Source of the DNA: Lenzites betulinus
Taxonomy: Eukaryota > Basidiomycota > Agaricomycetes > Polyporales > Polyporaceae
Assembly: GCA_022264855.1 (NCBI GenBank)
Contig: JABYQU010000043.1
Coordinates: 124,001-188,000, forward strand
Reading direction: 5' to 3'
DNA length: 64,000 nt
The translations under genes were made by a program, and so were the position numbers. The notes beneath the pieces were generated by a model. The model did no database searches and had not been told where the DNA came from. It saw only the letters and a program-made list of their open reading frames with translations. Below, piece after piece: positions 38,007-50,620 of the stretch; within the stretch, counting starts at the first letter, position 1; each line of letters starts with the position of its first letter.

Positions 38007-39793
38007 TCAAACGGTGTTCCTGGGCTGTTTGAGGGCGGAACGAAGTGGCCGTTTCTCGATGCGTCGGTGTTGCATGTCGATACGGACACCATCCTCGTTC
38101 ATCCAGCCCGCGTTGGGTTCAGGATAGTACTAATGGGAGGACAGCGACGTTGTCAGCATCTGAGACCCAAAAACCGAGACAAACATGCTTACAGCCAAGT
38201 CCGGGGGGAATTCCTGACCCGGCTCAGGACTCCTGAAATGCCCATCGTTCGTCCAGAGTTGATCCCTACAGCGAGTCACATTAGGAAAATTCTCACACAT
38301 CACTGACGAGTGCGCACTCACCCTCGGCGGTTGAACCACCCTTTCCTGCGAAGCTCCGGGGGGACGGGCGAGGGGCAGACGAGGTCCTCCGTCCATCGGA
38401 CGGAGCGTTTGGCGGCGGAGACGACGACAACACCCTCCGCGAGTGTGGGAGCTGGCTGCGTTGGCGAAGGCTGGGAGTTTCTCCGCTGCGGGGAAGAGGA
38501 AGGCGGGGAAGGCGCGGGCGCACTCGCGACCATTTCGCTCCGCGTGGGCGTCTCAGGCGCGCGAGCACTCGACGTGCGCGCAGGCTGCGTCGGCGATCCC
38601 GACGTCGGGGGCGCCATCTGCGCCTGGTACTGCTGCTGGGCGCGCGACGCTCCGCCGCCCTGCGAAGGGTGCATGGCGGGTGGCGCAGGAGGAGATGACG
38701 ATAGCGCGGGGCCGCGGGGTGGAGATTGCGAGGGACCGGCGTGCTGGGCATCAGGTGGCGTAGCAACAGGGCCATACAGGCCGGGGGGCGCGCGGGGATG
38801 CGACGGATCCCCCATCCGCCCCTCGTCGCGATATGGTGGCTGGGCGGGGGCGCGCGACGGACCCTCGATGGACTCGCGGCGGGCCCGCATCCCGCTGGAG
38901 GGCGCGCGCTGGTCGGAGCGGAAGGGCGTCGCGCTGCGCCCCGATTGTGAGGCCATGTGCGCGGCCGTCGCCCAGGTGTGGGAGGCCCCCATCATGTCTA
39001 CCACCATGTTGTCAGCCTCGGCGTCGGAGAAGAGGGTGTCAGAGTCTGAGTCTGAGAGGCTCGCGACGCCGGAAAATTGCACGACGTGCGGGGCGTGCGA
39101 TATGCTCGTCGTGCGAGTTCGGTAGCTCTCTGTGCGTACGGGGATGACGGGGCGCGCGGCGGGAGGGGCGTGGTCGGCGGGGCGGGTAGATGTAGAACGG
39201 GAGAGAGGAGGAGGGGCGGTGATAGCCAGCGGGGGACGAGGGAGGGAAGGCGCCGCACCGCCACCGCCCGTGATGGCGCTCCGGGCCTGATTCGCACCAA
39301 CATACAGCGTCGACTCCAACGTCTCCGTGCTGCTGCTCGCGCGCGTCGACGAGATCTCCAGCCTCGCCATCGCCATCGTCGTGTCGGGGAATAGTTCGGA
39401 GTCGGAGCTGGAGTCGGAGGAGGGCGAGCTCGACAGCGTGTCATCCGCCGAGAGGATCGACCGCTCGTAGATGTACATGTCGTTTTGCGTACTCGGGTGG
39501 ATAAGAAACCCCTTCGCTTGCGACTTAGCATGCTTGGTATCTACCGGCCATAGCTGGGTCCCTGGCTGGGGTACCTGGACGAGGCGGCGGTCTTGAGAGG
39601 GGGCCAGCGGGGGTTGTTTCCTGTCCGGCTCGCTACGAGTGGCTTGACTTGGCTGACGATTCCATAGTCCGCCGCCAGCAGTGGGTGGATGCGCTGGAGC
39701 CGCATCATACTTTGGAATAGGGGGAGGTTGTGTCGCTTGTGAGGAAGGAACGAGTGCATTCATGAAGACGTGAACAGAGAGCCCCCGAGACAT
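38007..39793 (-). CDS. Low-complexity protein with conserved basidiomycete C-terminal module
   Basis: No function recognised. The long first exon encodes a Ser/Pro-rich disordered region with an acidic/Ser block (SSDSSSDSELFPD) and a YIYERSILSADDTLSS segment. The end is ordered: RSVRWTEDLVCPSPVPPELR, GWFNRRGDQLWTNDGHF, EFPPDLA, GWMNEDGVRIDMQHRR and KRPLRSALKQPR. Two short introns lie in this C-terminal part; splicing gives one continuous frame ending at 38007. The C-terminal block looks like a conserved module of basidiomycete proteins. Start choice: ATG at 39793, or a downstream in-frame ATG (MNALVPSSQ) 33 nt later. Confidence 0.7.
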
Positions 39794-40609
39794 CACGTCG
39801 GGAAGGAACTAATCGCGCTACTCGTCAGGACAATGCAGGCGGGTCAGGTTGAAGGACGAACGTACTCGTGAAGGGCCGGTGCGGTTATTACGGCTAGTGC
39901 CTTTAGGTTCAAAGCCAAGGGAGGAGAGCATCGTGAGGTGCCAGCGGGGCGGCGGGACCGTGAGGTGCCCGCGCAGACGACCAACTTATAGCGGAGTGTA
40001 GGATAACTCGCCGTAGCTGTGAACACGCTGCGCGTTCCCATACACGAGTTATCCATTTGGAGAACATGCGGGCGAGCAGCTCGCGCGCGAACACGCGTGC
40101 GCCAGGCCCTGGCTTGCGGCAAGCTCGATGCATGTGAAGGTGATAACAAGCTATGCTGACTCTTGTAAGCACCGGCTGCAGCCATTGAACGCATCATCCG
40201 TTCAGCCTTTAGAACTGTTGGTAAGGTGACGTACGATGAACTTATCGCACTTCTTATGAACGCGGGAAGATGACTGAGGGAAGATAGCCAAAGCAGGGAC
40301 GGACGATCTGGCTTGCTGAGCATGGCATTGCCAGCAAGCTTGCCCACGTTCGCGGTCGTCTCCGGGGCGTTCAGAGACATCGCCGAGGAGCTGCATCGTC
40401 GCAGTACAGTAGCATGCATAAAACATGAGGCCGGAGCCGCTCACAAGACTCCCTGATCCGGAGGAAGTCGCACCTCAGACCCGCAGCAAAACACGCGGAA
40501 GACGTTCCGGCCGCCTCCTGTCTCGCAGGCCAGTCAGACAAACAACATTAACATGGCATTCTAAGAAATACAGCAGCGGAGAAGCAGTCGTGCATACGAG
40601 TACAGCGGA
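39794..40609. other. Intergenic upstream of the low-complexity gene
   Basis: About 815 bp between the low-complexity protein start and the CFT1 stop. A 191-codon frame on the minus strand (39844-40419) is open but has no recognisable family or typical intron pattern and is treated as chance. Otherwise nothing was seen. Confidence 0.45.
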
Positions 40610-43600
40610 TCACCACGCTCCGACTAGGGATGCCCAGTCCTTCAGAATCGTCGCTCGGTCAGTACCAATCTGGCGGGTGACTTCGTTCTGGCGCGTAATG
40701 GGCAGCACCTCGAATGTCGCGAGGAGGTTCCCGTCGAGGATGCCTTTTGATAGCGGCCTCGAGACATACTCGTTCCGCACCATGCTGTTTCATACATCAG
40801 CCATTGCTGTGCGTGCAGATACAGTTGAGCCACCCACCGGAACGCCTTAGGGTTCAGTGCCGCCACATGCTGCACAGTGCGGATCAGCTGCCCTTGAAGG
40901 AGGTGGAGGCGCTTCGAGGCTGCCTCGTCCACGTAGGTGAGCGTGTTCAAAGAACCGTCCACCGAACCTGAAAAGTCCCGTTAGACCGAGCCGAAAACGC
41001 AAGGTCCGGATGCTACGGACCACAGACGAGCCGCGCTTGCGGGATCTCCGGATCGCCAGCCTTCGGCCGACGGGCCACCAGCAGCGAGCTCCTGTACTCG
41101 GATTGGCCATGGAACTCCGTGCGTCTGAGCAAATGTTGCCCGCTCTTCGACTCCGGGTCTAGTGTTGGGGTTATACCGGTGTAATGTGCCGGAGAAGAAC
41201 GTGGGACATACCATGAGGATCGTAGGCGTACAGTCTGACGATACCCTCCTCGTCACACGTGACTAGAGACAGGTGCCCGTCCGCGAAAAATAGGTCGGCT
41301 CTTGTGATGCAACAGTGTTGTGGGTCCTTGCCGAGGATCACGAGCTTGTACGGGTCCTCCTGCAGGGAAGGTGAGCGCACGATCGGTGGCGAACGACAGC
41401 TAACGCACCTGGAACGCAACGAACCAGACGCTCTTCACAGCGTCGCCAATCACGAGCAGGTTCTTGACCGCACGCAGGGAGGTAACATACACGCCGACGT
41501 CCAGGAAGGCTACGCCAACCAGACGCTCATCGAGGTCGAACGCTCGTACATAAATCTAGCACCACCGCGCCTCAGAAAGTGCCGGCGGAATGGAGTATGA
41601 AGGCACTCAAACGCACCTTCTGGCCCATGGACGAGACGAGGTACCCGTTCATTCCACAGAGGAACGACACCGGCCCCTTCGCGTCGTCACGGCAGAGTAG
41701 CTTCAGTCTCCACCATCGCTTGGTATTCGTGCTGGGGTCTGGCACCACTTCGACGATCTCGAAGATGTACACCTGCCGCCCATCGGTTAGTATGAGGCTC
41801 CCCTCAGGGGCGGTGAGTATCACGCACTGCGCCTTTGACCGCGAGATCCTCTCCTCGATTGATGGAAGTGCCGACGGCTATGAAGTCCTTCATGCCTGAC
41901 TCGGTACTCATGGTCTCAAGTGGCACCGAGACGACGCAGTTGACCAGCTCGTTCGGCCCAAACTCGTACCTAGACGAGCCTCAGCATGCCAAGCCGCACA
42001 GTGAACTGCTGCTACGCACCCATCCATCGTGATCCAGCCATCAGGAGAGATAAGCTCCAGGGTCGAGCACTCGACCGAAGGGAGCGAGATATTGGGACCT
42101 GAGGAGGCATCACAATCGTTAGCGACCCGCAGGAGAGATAACGGGCCTTTATAGTCTCACTATCAGGCTCCCAGACAACGTTCCCGTCCTCGTCATATGA
42201 CGCAAACCGGTTTTGGAAGACAGACGCCGCGACAATTAATGAGGTGGAGGCATCAAACACGACATTGGAGTACGGCCGCGAGCGTGGGACGGAGCGCGCG
42301 GGGAGATGGCCGTCTAACTGAATGTCGGGCATCCATTCTACGAGACTGGGGCCCTGTCATGTCATGCAGTAAGTTCCGAGGCTGGGCGGGGCGTGCGGAG
42401 GGCCGTACCTCTTCCGAGTAGAGCAAGAAGTCGCCCCGGGATTCCCAAAGGGAGCAAGCAGTGAACGCATGGACGACGTTGTGTCCCGAAGGGAATAGTC
42501 TCACGCCCCCCTTGTCCGTGGAGAGAATCCAGCTCGGTCGATCGCCAGTGAAGAACACTCCCGAACACGTCCGGCCTGGCGCAGGAGACGTAACGAAGGG
42601 CAGCAACAGGCGCGAGATGCGCTTCTGTTCGGCTAGCACAGACTTCTGCTCCTCCTCAGGATGCTGAATGTCGAATGCCTTGGACACGACCTTCACAAAC
42701 TTTACCAATAGCGTCGAGGATCGGGTTGAGGGCAGGGGCTCAGCAGGTGGCGCAATGGCGACTGCCTCGTAGATCGCCAGCTGCCCTGAGCGCAGCAGGA
42801 CCTAGAGCAGATCATGGTGAGACTCGAACGTGCCCTGCATGCACAGGGCAACTTACAATGAGATGCGGGTGTGGCCTTGACTCGCCAAGCGGCGCAATGA
42901 CGATCTGGTCGATGTCGAGCTCCTGCGGCTTCCTCGGCGGATCCTGTGGCAGGGAGAGGGCAGGAGAGTCATACGAGTCAGTCAGGACAGGGTCGAGTGT
43001 GGCCAGCAAGGTCGTGGAGAAGGCTAGCGTGAGCTTCGGCAGCGTCCAGACCTGTACCAGGCAGTCAGAATATGGCATGAAGTATATGGCGTGACGTGTG
43101 AACGATGGCGTGAAAGAAGTGTACCTCGACTACACCTTGCGGGCGTACGAGAATGAGCCAGTGAGTCTTGGTCCCCGCATTCATCGCTCCCTGCAGCGTT
43201 GATGTAACATTTTCCGCTGGTGCTTGTTCGTTAACGAACGTCTGGAACAGGCCGCTCGTGTCGGTATAGAAACATCCTGCGATATACCTGGAAGTCTGGC
43301 AGGTAGTGATTAAGGAGGGCGGAACGAAAAAAAATTCGCAAAATCTACCTTATCACCCATGGGGGACATGTCCTTCCGCCTGATTCTCCCTCGCTCGTTC
43401 TCAATGAACAGCCCGATGGTGTCGTCCTCGCGTATGATCAGCACAAATGGGTCGTATATACTACAAGACTTGATCTTAGGCCGAGGAGTGTTGCTTTCTA
43501 AGTCTTTGATGATCTGGCGCTCGGTTCCGTCTGCACATACTTGGTGAGTCAACGCACCCGTCATTACGGACATCTGACATACCCGGTTCTAGTACGCGGA

Positions 43601-46134
43601 TGGTATTGGTCACGTTGAACAGGATGTGTAGGATAGCTGTGCCCTGGAAGAATGCCCCCGCTCCCAGGGTAGTTCCTGGTATTCGGGTGGTTATAGTGAT
43701 GTCAGAATGTACTGTTCTTGTCGCGATCTAACGTTGATGGTTGTTAGTTCCAAGGGTGGAGGCTGAGCGAATCTGAGTGCATACTCGAGATAGTCCCGGT
43801 GAAGGATTCGCATCTGTACTGATGATGACAGAATCGTTCTCGATGCGGTACGGATTGGCCGGACGCTCGTAGGTACTGCCGCTGACCTTCACTGGCTGGC
43901 GGACAGCTAAGGACCACATCCCTCGGCCACCCCCTATAGCATGCAGCTTGCGTTTTGATCGTGTGGGCATGTCTCTCTGCGGATATATTCTGTTAATACT
44001 GATGCACCAGGATACGATGAGCTCTCTCCGACCTGGAAGAGATGGAAGCCTCCCAACTCCCCCGAACCCGTCGCCGCAATTAACTCCGGAACAACTCGGT
44101 CCTATATGGCCATTCAGCTAGGCTTACGAGCAGCAAACACTGAGAAGACATACACCATTACGGGCTAACCCGAACGCCATGTCGGAAATCGGCCCATGGG
44201 CAGGTATTGCGTCGCACATCGAAAGACGGACGACTGTGCGCGTCTTCACTGAGTCCACGGCACCGTTCGTTACCCCGTTCGCGTCTGGCTGTTCTGCTTT
44301 TGTAGATGGGCCATAGAGATCTGACGTTGAATGATATTAGAGCTGCTAATGACATTGCAAGCATCTGAAGTATACCTTCATCATCGTCCAGATCCATTGC
44401 GTCGGCGGGCGCAACAACAGTCGCTGGACCAGAACCCATCTCCGCGTCTTCTTCTTTGATCTCCTCCTCTACGTGTGCGGTCTTCAGAAGAACTGACGGG
44501 CCGACCATACTGCCAACAAAGACGTAGTCATACTCCATCCTCTTGACAATAGCGGGGATAGTCGTCCGAGCGAGTGCATCAGACATAGACAATCCTGACA
44601 CGGTCTTTCCGTCCAGAACGAGCTCCACCGGATGTACAGTGCCGTCCTTCAGGATCAAAAAGAGAGTCTTGTCGTCTACGAATGTGAAACGAGATCCTTC
44701 CAGCTGCAGGTTACGCAGCTGTTCCTGTGGCGTCAGTGTGGGCATGGAGATGTCGCTAATCCTTGGTGGCCAGCCGTTGACGGGGAGAATGACACGGCGA
44801 GAGGCCTGGTCTACGAAGACGATTGCGTTGCTAGCAAGGATGACCACGCCACCGATGGCGGTCGAGCACGGCGTCAAGGAGAAGCAGTCATAAGGGAGGC
44901 CGTCGACCGCGGCGATCAGCGGATAGTTGTTGGTCACTAGGTCGAGGGTGAAGATGTATAACCCAACGGTGTCCTTGTACTCCTTAAGACGTCTATGCAA
45001 CACGGTAAGCTTGAATTCACGTAGTTTTCCGGGATAACATACCCCGTCCATGTTTGCTGATATTGGCATAGTACCGCGACAGTCGGATTATTGAAGCCTG
45101 GTAGGAAGGTGAAGTCGATGACGTTCCGAATTCGCTTGTCGACATCGTTGGCGAGGTCCAGGATGAAACTAGGGGAATATGGCACATCTCTTGCTTGGCT
45201 CAGCTCTTGCTCCACCAAGTCGAGTTCTGCTTGACTCTGATAGAATGGTAGGATAGCCAGGGAGTCTTTCGGCAATGAAAGAGCCGCACAACGAGAAAGC
45301 GGGTCGACACGAAGCTCTGCCCGAAAAAGAGGCGAGTCGAGAGCCATCTGCAAAACGTTAGACAAAAAACAGGTGGCGAAACTGACACACGTACAAGCTG
45401 GGGTGCACGCTCGTATGTGTGGATCGACACGGTCAAAACATCGTGGATGGCATCCGACCATTCGAGAAGAGCAAGCTAAGAACTAAATGAGAAAGATACT
45501 GAGCGCATATAAAGGCTCAACGTACCTTCGCGTCCTTAAAGGAGACCAACAGTCTGTCCAGCTTGTCCTCTTGCGAATGGACCGTGCGGACAGCTTCCAT
45601 GCCCGTGACAATGCCATGCAAGCGATGCTCACGCACAAGGTAGAGCTTGGTGACCAGAGCAGGATGGGCGACGCCGTTCTGACCAGTGGACTAAATACAG
45701 CAAACACGAACGCGGGTCAGCCAAAGATCTCAACGGCGTATGCATGCCCGTCAGAATAGAGCAAAAAATCCCATTGACGGACTGAGATAGTGCGACAAGA
45801 AGTGTGTACCCGCATTCACCTTGACCGGGCCCATGTTCACGAACCCTTCCCCCGACGCGTCCATCTCCACCTCGCCTTCCATCGCCTCCGTCCCCTTGCG
45901 CACGCTGGCGCGTCTGTCTCGTTCATCCTCCTTGTGAACGTGGATAGGAGCCGGCTCTTCTCGGACCTCAAAGATGCGGAGCGAGCTTGCACGGGCAACG
46001 ATCACGTTGAAAAGTGTGCGACCACTCTGCGAAGTGGAGGGTCCGGCATTGGAGAGGGTTGACGGCGTGAACTTGAGGCATGCCGCAAACTCGACGCCGC
46101 TAGGCGGAAGGATTTCTTGACGAAGTGCTTGCAT
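40610..46134 (-). CDS. cft1: Cleavage and polyadenylation specificity factor subunit CFT1/CPSF160
   Basis: Large scaffold of the nuclear pre-mRNA 3'-end processing complex; takes part in recognition of the polyadenylation signal. It starts MQALRQEILPPSGVEF at 46134. The N-terminal propeller (MMS1_N-like) includes VREHRLHGIVTGMEAVRT, LLVSFKDAKLALLEWSD and FLPGFNNPTVAVLCQYQQTW. The middle has an acidic loop (HVEEEIKEEDAEMG). The C-terminal CPSF_A domain ends with VRNEYVSRPLSKGILDG and RQIGTDRATILKDWASLVGAW, a family hallmark. It is cut by many short introns (around twenty), so the reading frames appear fragmented, but all pieces fall in family order. No broken segment was found. Confidence 0.93.
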
Positions 46135-47108
46135 GGATCACTACGCCCTCTTCACTTCATATAAATCGCAGTCAGAGCTTCGTTGTCGTCTCGTTGTCGT
46201 CGTGGTTCGCCGTCTAGTGGGACTTGTCATTTGACGCGCGCTCGCCAGTTCTGGAGATATAGACGCCCGAAGCATACTGAACGCCGAGCGCCAATTAACT
46301 GCGCAGCCCTCTCAGGCTCACTGCTCAATCATCTCAGTCTGAAATCATCCTCCTAGTTTGCTACTGGTTTCAACCTGCGGTCAATTAGCTGTGAAAACTT
46401 TGTGATGGAAAAAGCTTTGACTTCCTAGGTAACTTCCATGTATACGGCCATCTCATCTTCTGCCCTAGTACTAGTGTCTGTGTATATACATTTTATATTC
46501 CATAGATTCAACGACCCACGGATGGACTGATACTATTTACAATAGCCTTCAAATATAAGGCTCTTTTTCACTGCGGTCAGTGCGCATCCTTATCAAGTAC
46601 GTATGCACGTATGCATGTGTGATTCAAATTCATACCGAGATCAGTCATACCGTGGACTCTAGAATCTCGTGGACTGCGGTTATCTCCAAGAAGCCACTCG
46701 CACGGAGAATGTACATGTCGAGGTCTAAGTTCAAAGATCCGATTCTTGACCTTGGTACGGCCGGGTGTTTCATGGCGCACTGCTGCATTCCTGCGAAGTG
46801 CGGGGTTTCCGATGTGCCGGTATATGCAGCTCCCGCCTTACCGCAGGTGAGACGCCGCTCAGTCAGCAACCAGGATCGCGCATATATCCATGTCAGTTGA
46901 GCAGCGGATGACACCATCGACCTTCCCACACTTTGATCGTTCATCTCATAATCGACATACCCCATTAATGACCCTGTTATTCAGCGCTCGCCACCTCCAA
47001 AGATATATAAGACCAAGCAAGGTTAACGTTCTCTTTGACCACGCGCCACCGGTACCTGTCCACCCTCTCATCGCCAACCTCATCACCAAACACTACGCTA
47101 CCGCCGCC
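46135..47108. other. Divergent promoter region, CFT1 / GST E
   Basis: About 970 bp. AT-rich patches at 46400-46560. The GST E TATA-like element lies near the right end. No coding exon was recognised. Confidence 0.5.
47003..47011 (+). promoter_or_regulatory. TATA-like element of GST E
   Basis: ATATATAAG about 100 bp upstream of the GST E start codon. The start itself sits in a strong context (GCCGCCATGC). Confidence 0.5.
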
Positions 47109-48059
47109 ATGCCTGAGAGAATCACCCTGTACAGCGCGAAGGTGAGAATCGGCACCAATTTCTTCCGAAGAATACGCACAACTAACGTGAATTTCATTCT
47201 CCGTAGATCTGTCCTTTTGCCCAAAGGGTACGCCAGATACTGACCATCCTTATCCGTGACTCGGGTTTGTGGATACTCAATGGAGCATAGACGGAAATCG
47301 CCCTTGCTGAGGCTAAGGCGCCGTTCACCCGATACGAAATTGATCTGAGCAACAAGCCGGAATGGTACGCCCCTAAGGTGAACCCCGCAAGCAAGGTAAC
47401 CGATCGAAACGCATACTTTTCCCCGCCCTGCTCACCATTCGATTCTCACAGGTCCCTGCGATCGCCTACGGAGGTCCTGAGGTCCCCCCAGACCAGCCCT
47501 CGCCGGAGTCCATCAAGATCGCCGAATCGCTCGTTCTCGTCGAGTTCGTCGCCGACCTCTACCCCGACTCCGGCATCCTGCCCAAGGACCCCGTCGAGCG
47601 CGCGCAAGTGCGCTTCTTCATCGAGGGCGTTTCGAGCAAACTCATCCCCGCGTGGTACGCGTACTTCCTCCGGAACGCGCCCGTGGAGGACTTCTACAGC
47701 GCACTCGAGTACATCCAGTCGCTCCTCCCCGCAGAGGGCTTCGCGATCGGCAAGTTCTCCGCCGCGGACATTGCGATCGCGCCCTTCCTCGCGCGCACCC
47801 GCATCTCGCTTCTGAACGACCTCGGCAAGTACCCCGAGGGCGACGGCAAGAAGGTCTGGGAGACTGCCACCACGGGCAAGTTCGCGCGCATCGCCAAGTA
47901 CGCGGAGGATCTCTTCGCCCGCGAGAGCTTCAAGGAGACCTTCGACGAGGTTCGCGTCATGATCGGATCGACTTACTGTTTCTTACTGACCACGACTCGT
48001 GACAGGAATATGTTAAGAAGGCGTTTACGGCGAGGTTTTCAGGCCTTCGCAGCCAGTAG
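47109..48059 (+). CDS. Omega-like glutathione S-transferase, Cys type (GST E)
   Basis: Exons 47109-47141, 47207-47227, 47291-47395, 47452-47949 and 48006-48059 (236 aa). It starts MPERITLYSAK. The 21-nt exon encodes ICPFAQR with the omega-type catalytic Cys. It then shares nearly the whole GST A sequence (NKPEWYAPKVNPASK, AIAYGGPEVP, SLVLVEFVADLYP), and exon lengths 33, 21 and 105 are the same. It is the clear paralogue of GST A, 45 kb away on the opposite strand. Here the third intron has a normal GT donor, unlike GST A. Predicted cytosolic glutathione transferase/thiol transferase; substrate unknown. Confidence 0.9.
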
Positions 48060-48166
48060 GCGGACTGTAGTGATACCATTATTTGAGTCCCAAGGGAAAG
48101 CGTAGGAGTATCTGGATGTAACATATGAAATCCGAGCCGGGATCGATCGCACCACGTCCGTTGACC

Positions 48167-49795
48167 TCAAAGGGAGTCTGCCAACCAAGGATCATCAACA
48201 AGTTCCTTGGCTGTCGCTCGTTCGTTCGGATTAAGCCGTAGGCATTGTTTGAGGAAGTGCTCCGCAAGCTGCACATCTTCTCTGTCGAGCTCGGAGAACG
48301 TTTCTAACAGCCTGCGAAGTGGCCAGGCCGGCTCCTCGGGCATCATATATCGCGCGAAGCTTCCTGTTCGAAGACTGAATGCATATAGGAGAGAACGGAT
48401 GCCGCGACGACCCACCATCGTGCCTAAAGAATTCGTCCCGATGAGAGCAGTGATCTAGGAAGGATAGCTCGAAGGATTCTTCAAGTTCCTCCGTCATCCG
48501 CGCGAGATGGTCTTCTTCGTAGCTCCATCTCTGCGTATTGCTTGGCTTGAAGAGCCAAGAGCCGATTAAAAGCTCCGTGACCTGACGGCATGCAGAATTC
48601 AGCGAAGGCATCGAGAGCGTGCGATCTCTTCCCGCTTACCAGACATCCGAGGTTCCATATGTCTGCGGGGGTGCTCCATGTATGGCCGAGAATAACCTCG
48701 GGAGCGCGGAGAGCACTAGGTTGAATGGTTTCTTGGAAATGCCGATCTTGCCAATGTGCTGTGTGCGCATGCAACATCGTGAGATCTCGTCTTACGAGCA
48801 GGTTGATACGGCCCAGCCTCACCGTGTCCCACGTCAGCAATCACCGCCTCAAGCAATCGCACGGGAATGGGAGGGTCGGGCGTGAGGGGGAGTGGCTGCG
48901 AGATGACTGGAACGACGGGAGGACTAAACTCGGTAGGGCATACGTAGGTTATTGAGGGATTTGAAATGAGCTCCTGCGCGACGATGGTCTCAAGTTCGCG
49001 CGGCCGGAGGATGATATTGTCGTGCTTCAAATCTAAACTCCCGCGTCAACGAGGCATTCTTAGGGTAGATTGAAAATTCGGCATGACGCGCGTACCACCA
49101 TGCACAATCCCGCATACGTCGTGCAAGTACTCCAGGCCGAACAAGACCTGCTTCACTATGCGCTTGACGATATCGACGGGCACCCGCCGATCCCCGTCCT
49201 CGCGCATCTTCCGGACGTGGTCCAGACTGAAACCAAGCACCTCCGTGACGATGCAGCGATGTGTCCCAAGCGGGCCTTCAAACTCGAACGACTCGTAGTA
49301 CTGGAGCACATGCCGGTATCCCCGATGCGCGGGCTGCGCGCTTGCTGCCTTCTTGAGCATGCACAGCTCGTCTGAACGCTGGTCGGGGCCGGGCGTCATG
49401 GCCAGCGTGGCCTCACACGTCAGGATCTTCAGGGCGACAAAAGTCTGCTCCCTAGAGAGCACCGCTCCTAATCAACATCTCGCTGGACTGACAGATGCGG
49501 AGCCTGATAACGTACCTGAAATCTCGGGCGAGCCACACGCTGGAGTACTGCCCCCAGCCAAGTTTTCGGACGATACCATAACGTACCTGAAATCTCGGGC
49601 GAGCCACACGCTGGAGTACTGCCCCCAGCCAAGTTTTCGGACGATACCATAACGGCCGCCGCCCAGTCTCTGCCCCAGCCACGCTGGGAAGTACCCCGGA
49701 TTACCATGCCCCCCGAGGCTGAGGTCTTCCTCGGGAAACGCACTCACTAGGGGGGGCTCAGGAGAGGCAATGGCGGAGCTCTTGTGGGAGGACAT
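48167..49795 (-). CDS. SRPK-like serine/threonine protein kinase
   Basis: Kinase of the SR-protein-kinase group, whose classical members phosphorylate splicing factors. The N-terminus contains GHGNPGYFPAWLGQRLGGG, then RYGIVRKLGWGQYSSVWLAR (Gly-rich loop), FVALKIL (catalytic Lys), VHGDLKHDN as catalytic loop (Asp and Asn kept; His-Gly replaces the usual His-Thr/Arg), ADVGHA in place of DFG/DLG, and RAPEVILGHTWSTPADIWNLGCL. The end is LRLNPNERATAKELVDDPWL. The DLK-containing exon starts after an intron at phase 1. A 71-bp tandem duplication covers the end of exon 1 (see repeat). An in-frame ATG 81 nt upstream (49876) could add an N-terminal extension. Such divergent SRPKs are expanded in Agaricomycetes. 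Confidence 0.85.
49508..49649. repeat. 71-bp exact tandem duplication across an exon-intron border
   Basis: Two adjacent identical 71-bp copies at 49508-49578 and 49579-49649, inside the SRPK-like gene. Each copy carries the end of exon 1 (YGIVRKLGWGQYSSVWLARDF) and its 5' splice site (TTTCAG|GTACGT, at 49587/49586 and 49516/49515 on the minus strand). The period was read base by base and no mismatch was seen. Confidence 0.9.
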
Positions 49796-50620
49796 GGTGA
49801 AGACGTTTACGACGAACGCAGCACCGCAACCGCTGCCTATGAGCAACCGCCCGCACTGGCTGCTGCGTGAGGACATGGCAGTGATAGATCAGACTAGACC
49901 TGGGCCAGCGAGTCGCCGCTGCCTCATGGGCGCGACACCCTGCGGAGAGGCCCCCAGCCGCTAGCCGAGGACGTCCTTCTGCCCGGTTTCTCATGTCCAA
50001 CTGCATCAAGCAGCGAGCGCGAGCATTCATCAGTACGTCAAGTGGTTACACATACGCCACGGCAGCCGGGAAGACACTCACCTGCAGACCTTCGCCGCCG
50101 CCTCGCGCCGCATTTTCAGCCTCCGCGTAGGTGCGCGGGTTGGCTGCGAGTCACAAAGTCAGGGATGCATTGCAGGGGTGGGCTAAGACGCCGCACGCAC
50201 GAGTATGTAGTAGATACACTCGAACCAGCCGAAGGAGCGCCCTATGTATGTATGTATGCAGTGAGCAAAAACGAGAGTGGGTCTGGGCATTCTAGAGGAG
50301 CTGCGCCCGGACATATGTACAATGCGGCACGAACGAAGGCGCACGTATTACGATGTCAGTATGAGGTGATATGTAAGAGCCAGGGAGACACGAGACGCGG
50401 GCCAATAGATAACGAAGGCAGGCTACAAAGGAGACGGGGGATCGAGGAAAAGCGAATGGTGCGATAACAATATGGGCATTGTGGTTTGGCAGATGTGTGG
50501 GATGCAAGGAGCGGTGCAGTGGGCTATGGATACAGCAGTAGGAGCAGAGCGGAACGGTCATGAAGGTCGTTAATCGAAGGGGATCCAGATCCAGAGAATA
50601 TTCGGAAGGGGGAGTGGCGA
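49796..50620. other. Intergenic: kinase promoter / downstream of serine-rich gene
   Basis: About 825 bp, with no recognisable coding exon. TATG/TGTA repeats (ATGTATGTATGTAT) occur near 50244-50257. Confidence 0.5.

Noticed and set aside
39844..40419. 191-codon frame on the minus strand between two genes
   Set aside because: No recognisable family, no splice context, composition unlike neighbours. Possible but unsupported.
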